Assembly (NCBI RefSeq): GCF_000002995.4 | Contig: NW_025062374.1 | Location: 1-19,060 of the forward strand | Length of the DNA stretch: 19,060 nt | Direction of reading: 5' to 3' | From: Brugia malayi | Lineage: Eukaryota > Nematoda > Chromadorea > Rhabditida > Onchocercidae | Shown here: piece by piece, positions 9,228 to 19,060 of the stretch | How positions within the stretch are numbered: the first letter of the stretch is position 1 | How the letters are laid out: each line of letters starts with the position of its first letter | Position numbers and translations under genes: made by a program | The notes under the pieces: generated by a model | The model's input: the letters and a program-made list of their open reading frames with translations, nothing else | Told to the model about the DNA's origin: nothing | Databases searched by the model: none

Positions 9228-9538
9228 AAATTGAATTAAAATCATGATTAATTGAAAGTTTTATTAATTTTGCTGATGAATTTATGCGCAAAACTTAATT
9301 ACAAAAGCGTATTTTAATATTTAAACTATAAAATGACGACGCAATATACGACCAGCACTGGTACAATTCACGTAACATAGTCAATTAATTTCAAAATAAG
9401 CTTTTTTTAGTAGTTTTGGCACTTAATTAAAATTAAAATTGATAAATTAGAACCAATTTCCTTGTCTAATGTAAGAAAACTACAACAAATTTTAAATTTT
9501 AAAAATTCAAAATTTAAATTTAATTAATTTAAATTCTT
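9228..9538 (+). repeat. Satellite unit 31 (311 bp)
   Basis: 209A, 256C; linker B. A 4-bp insertion (ttaattaattt) lies between the two dyad arms. Confidence 0.95.
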
Positions 9539-9846
9539 AAATTGAATTAAAATCATGATTAATTGAAAGTTTTATTAATTTTGCTGATGAATTTATGCGC
9601 AAAACTTAATTACAAAAGCGTATTTTAATATTTAAACTATAAAATGACGACGCAATATACGACCAGCACTGGTACAATTCACGTAACATAGTCAATTAAT
9701 TTCAAAATAAGCTTTTTTTAGTAGTTTTGGCACTTAATTAAAATTAAAATTGATAAATTAGAACCAATTTCCTTGTCTAATGTAAGAAAACTACAACAAA
9801 TTTTAAATTTTAAAAAATTCAAAATTTAAATTTAATTTAAATTCTT
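9539..9846 (+). repeat. Satellite unit 32 (308 bp)
   Basis: 209A, 256C; linker B with one extra A before ttc. Confidence 0.95.
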
Positions 9847-10155
9847 AAATTGAATTAAAATCATGATTAATTGAAAGTTTTATTAATTTTGCTGATGAAT
9901 TTATGCGCAAAACTTTATTACAAAAGCGTATTTTAATATTTAAACTATAAAATGACGACGCAATATACGACCAGCACTGGTACAATTCACGTAACATAGT
10001 CAATTAATTTCAAAATAAGCTTTTTTTAGTAGTTTTGGCACTTAATTAAAATTAGAATTGATAAATTAGAACCAATTTCCTTGTCTAATGTAAGAAAACT
10101 ACAACAAATTTTAAAATTTTAATAAATTCAAAATTTAAATTTAATTTAAATTCTT
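9847..10155 (+). repeat. Satellite unit 33 (309 bp)
   Basis: 70T, 209G, 256C; linker D without expansion. Confidence 0.95.
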
Positions 10156-10462
10156 AAATTGAATTAAAATCATGATTAATTGAAAGTTTTATTAATTTTG
10201 CTGATGAATTTATGCGCAAAACTTAATTACAAAAGCGTATTTTAATATTTAAACTATAAAATGACGACGCAATATACGACCAGCACTGGTACAATTCACG
10301 TAACATAGTCAATTAATTTCAAAATAAGCTTTTTTTAGTAGTTTTGGCACTTAATTAAAATTAAAATTGATAAATTAGAACCAATTTCCTTGTCTAATGT
10401 AAGAAAACTACAACAAATTTTAAATTTTAAAAATTCAAAATTTAAATTTAATTTAAATTCTT
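10156..10462 (+). repeat. Satellite unit 34 (307 bp)
   Basis: 209A, 256C; linker B. Last 209A copy before a run of 23 copies that all carry 209G. Confidence 0.95.
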
Positions 10463-10770
10463 AAATTGAATTAAAATCATGATTAATTGAAAGTTTTATT
10501 AATTTTGCTGATGAATTTATGCGCAAAACTTAATTACAAAAGCGTATTTTAATATTTAAACTATAAAATGACGACGCAATATACGACCAGCACTGGTACA
10601 ATTCACGTAACATAGTCAATTAATTTCAAAATAAGCTTTTTTTAGTAGTTTTGGCACTTAATTAAAATTAGAATTGATAAATTAGAACCAATTTCCTTGT
10701 CTAATGTAAGAAAACTACAACAAATTTTAAAATTTTAAAAATTCAAAATTTAAATTTAATTTAAATTCTT
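10463..10770 (+). repeat. Satellite unit 35 (308 bp, consensus copy)
   Basis: Consensus at all sites; linker A. Confidence 0.95.
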
Positions 10771-11071
10771 AAATTGAATTAAAATCATGATTAATTGAAA
10801 GTTTTATTAATTTTGCTGATGAATTTATGCGCAAAACTTAATTACAAAAGCGTATTTTAATATTTAAACTATAAAATGACGACGCAATATACGACCAGCA
10901 CTGGTACAATTCACGTAACATAGTCAATTAATTTCAAAATAAGCTTTTTTTAGTAGTTTTGGCACTTAATTAAAATTAGAATTGATAAATTAGAACCAAT
11001 TTCCTTGTCTAATGTAAGAAAACTACAACAAATTTTAAAAAATTCAAAATTTAAATTTAATTTAAATTCTT
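10771..11071 (+). repeat. Satellite unit 36 (301 bp)
   Basis: Consensus core; linker S with 256C. Its neighbour unit 37 has the same short linker with 256T. Confidence 0.95.
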
Positions 11072-11372
11072 AAATTGAATTAAAATCATGATTAATTGAA
11101 AGTTTTATTAATTTTGCTGATGAATTTATGCGCAAAACTTTATTACAAAAGCGTATTTTAATATTTAAACTATAAAATGACGACGCAATATACGACCAGC
11201 ACTGGTACAATTCACGTAACATAGTCAATTAATTTCAAAATAAGCTTTTTTTAGTAGTTTTGGCACTTAATTAAAATTAGAATTGATAAATTAGAACCAA
11301 TTTCCTTGTCTAATGTAAGAAAACTATAACAAATTTTAAAAAATTCAAAATTTAAATTTAATTTAAATTCTT
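11072..11372 (+). repeat. Satellite unit 37 (301 bp)
   Basis: 70T, 209G, 256T; linker S. The only copy that carries both 70T and 256T. Confidence 0.95.
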
Positions 11373-11680
11373 AAATTGAATTAAAATCATGATTAATTGA
11401 AAGTTTTATTAATTTTGCTGATGAATTTATGCGCAAAACTTAATTACAAAAGCGTATTTTAATATTTAAACTATAAAATGACGACGCAATATACGACCAG
11501 CACTGGTACAATTCACGTAACATAGTCAATTAATTTCAAAATAAGCTTTTTTTAGTAGTTTTGGCACTTAATTAAAATTAGAATTGATAAATTAGAACCA
11601 ATTTCCTTGTCTAATGTAAGAAAACTACAACAAATTTTAAAATTTTAAAAATTCAAAATTTAAATTTAATTTAAATTCTT
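11373..11680 (+). repeat. Satellite unit 38 (308 bp, consensus copy)
   Basis: Consensus at all sites; linker A. Confidence 0.95.
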
Positions 11681-11988
11681 AAATTGAATTAAAATCATGA
11701 TTAATTGAAAGTTTTATTAATTTTGCTGATGAATTTATGCGCAAAACTTAATTACAAAAGCGTATTTTAATATTTAAACTATAAAATGACGACGCAATAT
11801 ACGACCAGCACTGGTACAATTCACGTAACATAGTCAATTAATTTCAAAATAAGCTTTTTTTAGTAGTTTTGGCACTTAATTAAAATTAGAATTGATAAAT
11901 TAGAACCAATTTCCTTGTCTAATGTAAGAAAACTACAACAAATTTTAAAATTTTAAAAATTCAAAATTTAAATTTAATTTAAATTCTT
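11681..11988 (+). repeat. Satellite unit 39 (308 bp, consensus copy)
   Basis: Consensus at all sites; linker A. Appears identical to unit 38. Confidence 0.95.
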
Positions 11989-12295
11989 AAATTGAATTAA
12001 AATCATGATTAATTGAAAGTTTTATTAATTTTGCTGATGAATTTATGCGCAAAACTTAATTACAAAAGCGTATTTTAATATTTAAACTATAAAATGACGA
12101 CGCAATATACGACCAGCACTGGTACAATTCACGTAACATAGTCAATTAATTTCAAAATAAGCTTTTTTTAGTAGTTTTGGCACTTAATTAAAATTAGAAT
12201 TGATAAATTAGAACCAATTTCCTTGTCTAATGTAAGAAAACTACAACAAATTTTAAATTTTAAAAATTCAAAATTTAAATTTAATTTAAATTCTT
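11989..12295 (+). repeat. Satellite unit 40 (307 bp)
   Basis: Consensus core; linker B. With unit 41 it matches the pair 19-20. Confidence 0.95.
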
Positions 12296-12603
12296 AAATT
12301 GAATTAAAATCATGATTAATTGAAAGTTTTATTAATTTTGCTGATGAATTTATGCGCAAAACTTTATTACAAAAGCGTATTTTAATATTTAAACTATAAA
12401 ATGACGACGCAATATACGACCAGCACTGGTACAATTCACGTAACATAGTCAATTAATTTCAAAATAAGCTTTTTTTAGTAGTTTTGGCACTTAATTAAAA
12501 TTAGAATTGATAAATTAGAACCAATTTCCTTGTCTAATGTAAGAAAACTACAACAAATTTTAAATTTTTAAAAATTCAAAATTTAAATTTAATTTAAATT
12601 CTT
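12296..12603 (+). repeat. Satellite unit 41 (308 bp)
   Basis: 70T, 209G, 256C; linker C. Appears identical to unit 20. Confidence 0.95.
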
Positions 12604-12905
12604 AAATTGAATTAAAATCATGATTAATTGAAAGTTTTATTAATTTTGCTGATGAATTTATGCGCAAAACTTAATTACAAAAGCGTATTTTAATATTTAA
12701 ACTATAAAATGACGACGCAATATACGACCAGCACTGGTACAATTCACGTAACATAGTCAATTAATTTCAAAATAAGCTTTTTTTAGTAGTTTTGGCACTT
12801 AATTAAAATTAGAATTGATAAATTAGAACCAATTTCCTTGTCTAATGTAAGAAAACTACAACAAATTTTTAAAAAATTCAAAATTTAAATTTAATTTAAA
12901 TTCTT
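12604..12905 (+). repeat. Satellite unit 42 (302 bp)
   Basis: Consensus core; S linker with one extra T, as in unit 2. Confidence 0.95.
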
Positions 12906-13219
12906 AAATTGAATTAAAATCATGATTAATTGAAAGTTTTATTAATTTTGCTGATGAATTTATGCGCAAAACTTTATTACAAAAGCGTATTTTAATATTT
13001 AAACTATAAAATGACGACGCAATATACGACCAGCACTGGTACAATTCACGTAACATAGTCAATTAATTTCAAAATAAGCTTTTTTTAGTAGTTTTGGCAC
13101 TTAATTAAAATTAGAATTGATAAATTAGAACCAATTTCCTTGTCTAATGTAAGAAAACTACAACAAATTTTAAAATTTTAATAAATTCAAAATTAAATTT
13201 AAATTTAATTTAAATTCTT
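12906..13219 (+). repeat. Satellite unit 43 (314 bp)
   Basis: 70T, 209G, 256C; linker D with the 5-bp extra step, matching the linker of unit 17. Confidence 0.95.
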
Positions 13220-13526
13220 AAATTGAATTAAAATCATGATTAATTGAAAGTTTTATTAATTTTGCTGATGAATTTATGCGCAAAACTTAATTACAAAAGC
13301 GTATTTTAATATTTAAACTATAAAATGACGACGCAATATACGACCAGCACTGGTACAATTCACGTAACATAGTCAATTAATTTCAAAATAAGCTTTTTTT
13401 AGTAGTTTTGGCACTTAATTAAAATTAGAATTGATAAATTAGAACCAATTTCCTTGTCTAATGTAAGAAAACTATAACAAATTTTAAATTTTAAAAATTC
13501 AAAATTTAAATTTAATTTAAATTCTT
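13220..13526 (+). repeat. Satellite unit 44 (307 bp)
   Basis: 70A, 209G, 256T; linker B. Same type as unit 18. Confidence 0.95.
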
Positions 13527-13835
13527 AAATTGAATTAAAATCATGATTAATTGAAAGTTTTATTAATTTTGCTGATGAATTTATGCGCAAAACTTAATTA
13601 CAAAAGCGTATTTTAATATTTAAACTATAAAATGACGACGCAATATACGACCAGCACTGGTACAATTCACGTAACATAGTCAATTAATTTCAAAATAAGC
13701 TTTTTTTAGTAGTTTTGGCACTTAATTAAAATTAGAATTGATAAATTAGAACCAATTTCCTTGTCTAATGTAAGAAAACTACAACAAATTTTAAAATTTT
13801 TAAAAATTCAAAATTTAAATTTAATTTAAATTCTT
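13527..13835 (+). repeat. Satellite unit 45 (309 bp)
   Basis: Consensus core; linker A with one extra T in the second T-run. Confidence 0.95.
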
Positions 13836-14142
13836 AAATTGAATTAAAATCATGATTAATTGAAAGTTTTATTAATTTTGCTGATGAATTTATGCGCAAA
13901 ACTTAATTACAAAAGCGTATTTTAATATTTAAACTATAAAATGACGACGCAATATACGACCAGCACTGGTACAATTCACGTAACATAGTCAATTAATTTC
14001 AAAATAAGCTTTTTTTAGTAGTTTTGGCACTTAATTAAAATTAGAATTGATAAATTAGAACCAATTTCCTTGTCTAATGTAAGAAAACTACAACAAATTT
14101 TAAATTTTAAAAATTCAAAATTTAAATTTAATTTAAATTCTT
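13836..14142 (+). repeat. Satellite unit 46 (307 bp)
   Basis: Consensus core; linker B. Confidence 0.95.
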
Positions 14143-14456
14143 AAATTGAATTAAAATCATGATTAATTGAAAGTTTTATTAATTTTGCTGATGAATTTAT
14201 GCGCAAAACTTAATTACAAAAGCGTATTTTAATATTTAAACTATAAAATGACGACGCAATATACGACCAGCACTGGTACAATTCACGTAACATAGTCAAT
14301 TAATTTCAAAATAAGCTTTTTTTAGTAGTTTTGGCACTTAATTAAAATTAGAATTGATAAATTAGAACCAATTTCCTTGTCTAATGTAAGAAAACTACAA
14401 CAAATTTTAAAATTTTTAATAAATTCAAAATTAATTTAAATTTAATTTAAATTCTT
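14143..14456 (+). repeat. Satellite unit 47 (314 bp)
   Basis: Consensus core; linker D with five T and a distinctive aaaattaatttaaa step. Appears identical to the next copy, and this linker form occurs nowhere else. Confidence 0.95.
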
Positions 14457-14770
14457 AAATTGAATTAAAATCATGATTAATTGAAAGTTTTATTAATTTT
14501 GCTGATGAATTTATGCGCAAAACTTAATTACAAAAGCGTATTTTAATATTTAAACTATAAAATGACGACGCAATATACGACCAGCACTGGTACAATTCAC
14601 GTAACATAGTCAATTAATTTCAAAATAAGCTTTTTTTAGTAGTTTTGGCACTTAATTAAAATTAGAATTGATAAATTAGAACCAATTTCCTTGTCTAATG
14701 TAAGAAAACTACAACAAATTTTAAAATTTTTAATAAATTCAAAATTAATTTAAATTTAATTTAAATTCTT
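14457..14770 (+). repeat. Satellite unit 48 (314 bp)
   Basis: Appears identical to unit 47, including the private linker form, so the two look like a recent single-monomer duplication. Confidence 0.95.
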
Positions 14771-15078
14771 AAATTGAATTAAAATCATGATTAATTGAAA
14801 GTTTTATTAATTTTGCTGATGAATTTATGCGCAAAACTTAATTACAAAAGCGTATTTTAATATTTAAACTATAAAATGACGACGCAATATACGACCAGCA
14901 CTGGTACAATTCACGTAACATAGTCAATTAATTTCAAAATAAGCTTTTTTTAGTAGTTTTGGCACTTAATTAAAATTAGAATTGATAAATTAGAACCAAT
15001 TTCCTTGTCTAATGTAAGAAAACTACAACAAATTTTAAATTTTAATAAATTCAAAATTTAAATTTAATTTAAATTCTT
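14771..15078 (+). repeat. Satellite unit 49 (308 bp)
   Basis: Consensus core; D-type linker with one A fewer (ttttaaattttaataaattc). Confidence 0.95.
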
Positions 15079-15386
15079 AAATTGAATTAAAATCATGATT
15101 AATTGAAAGTTTTATTAATTTTGCTGATGAATTTATGCGCAAAACTTAATTACAAAAGCGTATTTTAATATTTAAACTATAAAATGACGACGCAATATAC
15201 GACCAGCACTGGTACAATTCACGTAACATAGTCAATTAATTTCAAAATAAGCTTTTTTTAGTAGTTTTGGCACTTAATTAAAATTAGAATTGATAAATTA
15301 GAACCAATTTCCTTGTCTAATGTAAGAAAACTACAACAAATTTTAAATTTTTAAAAATTCAAAATTTAAATTTAATTTAAATTCTT
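15079..15386 (+). repeat. Satellite unit 50 (308 bp)
   Basis: Consensus core; linker C. Confidence 0.95.
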
Positions 15387-15693
15387 AAATTGAATTAAAA
15401 TCATGATTAATTGAAAGTTTTATTAATTTTGCTGATGAATTTATGCGCAAAACTTAATTACAAAAGCGTATTTTAATATTTAAACTATAAAATGACGACG
15501 CAATATACGACCAGCACTGGTACAATTCACGTAACATAGTCAATTAATTTCAAAATAAGCTTTTTTTAGTAGTTTTGGCACTTAATTAAAATTAGAATTG
15601 ATAAATTAGAACCAATTTCCTTGTCTAATGTAAGAAAACTACAACAAATTTTAAATTTTAAAAATTCAAAATTTAAATTTAATTTAAATTCTT
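15387..15693 (+). repeat. Satellite unit 51 (307 bp)
   Basis: Consensus core; linker B. Confidence 0.95.
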
Positions 15694-16001
15694 AAATTGA
15701 ATTAAAATCATGATTAATTGAAAGTTTTATTAATTTTGCTGATGAATTTATGCGCAAAACTTAATTACAAAAGCGTATTTTAATATTTAAACTATAAAAT
15801 GACGACGCAATATACGACCAGCACTGGTACAATTCACGTAACATAGTCAATTAATTTCAAAATAAGCTTTTTTTAGTAGTTTTGGCACTTAATTAAAATT
15901 AGAATTGATAAATTAGAACCAATTTCCTTGTCTAATGTAAGAAAACTACAACAAATTTTAAATTTTTAAAAATTCAAAATTTAAATTTAATTTAAATTCT
16001 T
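15694..16001 (+). repeat. Satellite unit 52 (308 bp)
   Basis: Consensus core; linker C. The pair 51-52 matches the pair 55-56. Confidence 0.95.
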
Positions 16002-16312
16002 AAATTGAATTAAAATCATGATTAATTGAAAGTTTTATTAATTTTGCTGATGAATTTATGCGCAAAACTTAATTACAAAAGCGTATTTTAATATTTAAAC
16101 TATAAAATGACGACGCAATATACGACCAGCACTGGTACAATTCACGTAACATAGTCAATTAATTTCAAAATAAGCTTTTTTTAGTAGTTTTGGCACTTAA
16201 TTAAAATTAGAATTGATAAATTAGAACCAATTTCCTTGTCTAATGTAAGAAAACTACAACAAATTTTAAATTTTTAAAAATTCAAAATTTTATTAATTTA
16301 ATTTAAATTCTT
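16002..16312 (+). repeat. Satellite unit 53 (311 bp)
   Basis: Consensus core; linker C, but the left dyad arm is replaced by a private ttttattaattt sequence, so the dyad is broken in this copy. Confidence 0.95.
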
Positions 16313-16620
16313 AAATTGAATTAAAATCATGATTAATTGAAAGTTTTATTAATTTTGCTGATGAATTTATGCGCAAAACTTAATTACAAAAGCGTATTTT
16401 AATATTTAAACTATAAAATGACGACGCAATATACGACCAGCACTGGTACAATTCACGTAACATAGTCAATTAATTTCAAAATAAGCTTTTTTTAGTAGTT
16501 TTGGCACTTAATTAAAATTAGAATTGATAAATTAGAACCAATTTCCTTGTCTAATGTAAGAAAACTACAACAAATTTTAAATTTTGAAAAATTCAAAATT
16601 TAAATTTAATTTAAATTCTT
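16313..16620 (+). repeat. Satellite unit 54 (308 bp)
   Basis: Consensus core; linker B with a single inserted G (ttttgaaaaattc), a rare non-A/T base in the first half of a linker. Confidence 0.95.
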
Positions 16621-16927
16621 AAATTGAATTAAAATCATGATTAATTGAAAGTTTTATTAATTTTGCTGATGAATTTATGCGCAAAACTTAATTACAAAAG
16701 CGTATTTTAATATTTAAACTATAAAATGACGACGCAATATACGACCAGCACTGGTACAATTCACGTAACATAGTCAATTAATTTCAAAATAAGCTTTTTT
16801 TAGTAGTTTTGGCACTTAATTAAAATTAGAATTGATAAATTAGAACCAATTTCCTTGTCTAATGTAAGAAAACTACAACAAATTTTAAATTTTAAAAATT
16901 CAAAATTTAAATTTAATTTAAATTCTT
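16621..16927 (+). repeat. Satellite unit 55 (307 bp)
   Basis: Consensus core; linker B. Confidence 0.95.
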
Positions 16928-17235
16928 AAATTGAATTAAAATCATGATTAATTGAAAGTTTTATTAATTTTGCTGATGAATTTATGCGCAAAACTTAATT
17001 ACAAAAGCGTATTTTAATATTTAAACTATAAAATGACGACGCAATATACGACCAGCACTGGTACAATTCACGTAACATAGTCAATTAATTTCAAAATAAG
17101 CTTTTTTTAGTAGTTTTGGCACTTAATTAAAATTAGAATTGATAAATTAGAACCAATTTCCTTGTCTAATGTAAGAAAACTACAACAAATTTTAAATTTT
17201 TAAAAATTCAAAATTTAAATTTAATTTAAATTCTT
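16928..17235 (+). repeat. Satellite unit 56 (308 bp)
   Basis: Consensus core; linker C. Confidence 0.95.
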
Positions 17236-17557
17236 AAATTGAATTAAAATCATGATTAATTGAAAGTTTTATTAATTTTGCTGATGAATTTATGCGCAAA
17301 ACTTTATTACAAAAGCGTATTTTAATATTTAAACTATAAAATGACGACGCAATATACGACCAGCACTGGTACAATTCACGTAACATAGTCAATTAATTTC
17401 AAAATAAGCTTTTTTTAGTAGTTTTGGCACTTAATTAAAATTAGAATTGATAAATTAGAACCAATTTCCTTGTCTAATGTAAGAAAACTACAACAAATTT
17501 TAAAATTTTTAATAAATTCAAAACTTAAATTTGAATTTAAATTTAATTTAAATTCTT
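17236..17557 (+). repeat. Satellite unit 57 (322 bp, longest)
   Basis: 70T, 209G, 256C; linker D with five T and the aaaacttaaatttgaattt expansion that gives the 11-bp-arm dyad. Confidence 0.95.
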
Positions 17558-17858
17558 AAATTGAATTAAAATCATGATTAATTGAAAGTTTTATTAATTT
17601 TGCTGATGAATTTATGCGCAAAACTTAATTACAAAAGCGTATTTTAATATTTAAACTATAAAATGACGACGCAATATACGACCAGCACTGGTACAATTCA
17701 CGTAACATAGTCAATTAATTTCAAAATAAGCTTTTTTTAGTAGTTTTGGCACTTAATTAAAATTAAAATTGATAAATTAGAACCAATTTCCTTGTCTAAT
17801 GTAAGAAAACTATAACAAATTTTAAAAAATTCAAAATTTAAATTTAATTTAAATTCTT
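17558..17858 (+). repeat. Satellite unit 58 (301 bp)
   Basis: 209A, 256T; linker S. Lies between two copies with expanded linkers. Confidence 0.95.
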
Positions 17859-18179
17859 AAATTGAATTAAAATCATGATTAATTGAAAGTTTTATTAATT
17901 TTGCTGATGAATTTATGCGCAAAACTTAATTACAAAAGCGTATTTTAATATTTAAACTATAAAATGACGACGCAATATACGACCAGCACTGGTACAATTC
18001 ACGTAACATAGTCAATTAATTTCAAAATAAGCTTTTTTTAGTAGTTTTGGCACTTAATTAAAATTAGAATTGATAAATTAGAACCAATTTCCTTGTCTAA
18101 TGTAAGAAAACTACAACAAATTTTAAAATTTTAATAAATTCAAAACTTAAATTTGAATTTAAATTTAATTTAAATTCTT
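17859..18179 (+). repeat. Satellite unit 59 (321 bp)
   Basis: 70A, 209G, 256C; same expanded D linker as unit 57 with one T fewer. Confidence 0.95.
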
Positions 18180-18491
18180 AAATTGAATTAAAATCATGAT
18201 TAATTGAAAGTTTTATTAATTTTGCTGATGAATTTATGCGCAAAACTTAATTACAAAAGCGTATTTTAATATTTAAACTATAAAATGACGACGCAATATA
18301 CGACCAGCACTGGTACAATTCACGTAACATAGTCAATTAATTTCAAAATAAGCTTTTTTTAGTAGTTTTGGCACTTAATTAAAATTAGAATTGATAAATT
18401 AGAACCAATTTCCTTGTCTAATGTAAGAAAACTACAACAAATTTTAAAATTTTTAATAAATTCAAATAATTTAAATTTAATTTAAATTCTT
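18180..18491 (+). repeat. Satellite unit 60 (312 bp)
   Basis: Consensus core; linker D with five T and a private tcaaataattt step before the dyad. Confidence 0.95.
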
Positions 18492-18798
18492 AAATTGAAT
18501 TAAAATCATGATTAATTGAAAGTTTTATTAATTTTGCTGATGAATTTATGCGCAAAACTTTATTACAAAAGCGTATTTTAATATTTAAACTATAAAATGA
18601 CGACGCAATATACGACCAGCACTGGTACAATTCACGTAACATAGTCAATTAATTTCAAAATTAGCTTTTTTAGTAGTTTTGGCACTTAATTAAAATTAGA
18701 ATTGATAAATTAGAACCAATTTCCTTGTCTAATGTAAGAAAACTACAACAAATTTTAAATTTTTAAAAATTCAAAATTTAAATTTAATTTAAATTCTT
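18492..18798 (+). repeat. Satellite unit 61 (307 bp)
   Basis: 70T together with 171T and six T, so the HindIII site is lost; 209G, 256C; linker C. The only copy with both 70T and 171T. Confidence 0.95.
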
Positions 18799-19060
18799 AA
18801 ATTGAATTAAAATCATGATTAATTGAAAGTTTTATTATTTTGCTGATGAATTAATGCGCAAAACTTAATTACAAAAGCGTATTTTAATATTTAAACTATA
18901 AAATGACGACGCAATATACGACCAGCACTGGTACAATTCAGTAACATAGTCAATTAATTTCAAAATAAGCTTTTTTTAGTAGTTTTGGCACTTAATTAAA
19001 ATTAAAATTGATAAATTAGAACCAATTTCCTTGTCTAATGTAAGAAAACTACAACAAATT
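18799..19060 (+). repeat. Satellite unit 62 (partial, 262 bp)
   Basis: Cut by the window end just after the core, so the linker is missing. 209A, 256C. Private changes in the core are a one-base loss in tattattttgc, aattaatgcg in place of aatttatgcg, and a one-base loss in ttcagtaac. Confidence 0.95.

Larger units (their letters stand above)
1..19060 (+). repeat. Satellite DNA array, 308-bp monomer, 61 full copies plus one partial
   Basis: A single monomer repeats head to tail across the whole window with no interruption. Copy boundaries were found by locating the start motif AAATTGAATTAAAATC 62 times; spacings run from 298 to 322 bp with a mode of 308. Core positions 1-260 are nearly identical in all copies, and variation sits in the A/T linker at 261-308. 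Units 12, 13, 14, 21, 27, 28, 35, 38 and 39 appear to be the same 308-bp consensus sequence. Long homogeneous arrays like this are characteristic of eukaryotic satellite DNA kept uniform by unequal exchange or gene conversion. A centromeric or heterochromatic role is inference. No open frame can cross copies, because stops are frequent in all frames and 307/308-bp periods shift the frame at each copy. Confidence 0.98.

Noticed and set aside
1..19060. Regular repeats with variable linkers, as in a CRISPR array.
   Set aside because: The repeat is 260 bp rather than about 30, the linkers are low-complexity A/T variants of one another, and there are no cas genes.
1..19060. Mitochondrial control-region or rDNA spacer repeats.
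   Set aside because: No tRNA, rRNA or mitochondrial gene is present, and over 60 copies without flanking genes fits nuclear satellite better. It cannot be fully excluded from this window alone.

Overview
The whole window is one uninterrupted tandem array of a single AT-rich satellite monomer. I count 61 complete head-to-tail copies (positions 1-18798) plus a 62nd copy cut by the window end (18799-19060, 262 of about 308 bp). The consensus monomer is 308 bp and about 21% G+C (66 of 308 by hand count). Copies run from 298 to 322 bp and most are 307-309 bp. There is no unique flanking sequence, no inversion, no inserted mobile element, and no recognisable protein, tRNA or rRNA gene. Unit starts are set arbitrarily at the motif AAATTGAATTAAAATC.

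Each monomer has two parts. Monomer positions 1-260 are a core that is almost invariant between copies. Positions 261-308 are a linker made almost only of A and T, which carries nearly all length variation (roughly 38-62 bp). Inside the core lies a GC-richer patch (about 108-149) with an imperfect palindrome (ACCAG-CA-CTGGT), a bulged hairpin, a perfect TATAAAA and a 15-codon open frame. A HindIII-type site fused to a T7 run (171-181) follows. Monomer position p of a consensus copy such as unit 12 is at window position 3363+p.

Four core sites separate the copies. They are 70 (A, or T in units 20, 22, 33, 37, 41, 43, 57, 61), 171 (A, or T in units 3, 23, 61), 209 (G, or A in units 1, 2, 4, 5, 6, 8, 16, 17, 26, 31, 32, 34, 58, 62) and 256 (C, or T in units 3, 7, 16, 18, 37, 44, 58). 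Linkers fall into recurring classes. A = ttttaaaattttaaaaattc (308-bp copy). B = one A shorter (307). C = B with one extra T (308). D = carries ttaataaattc. S = short, ttttaaaaaattc, usually about 301 bp. The unit entries use these codes.

Organism: the array is typical of eukaryotic satellite DNA in (peri)centromeric or subtelomeric heterochromatin. Very low G+C, a monomer near 300 bp and CpGs that show no decay would suit an insect or another invertebrate with little DNA methylation. I do not recognise the family, and the taxon is inference only. The window may be one satellite-only contig or part of a much larger array. The first and last copies carry extra indels, which could mark array edges or poorly supported contig ends.
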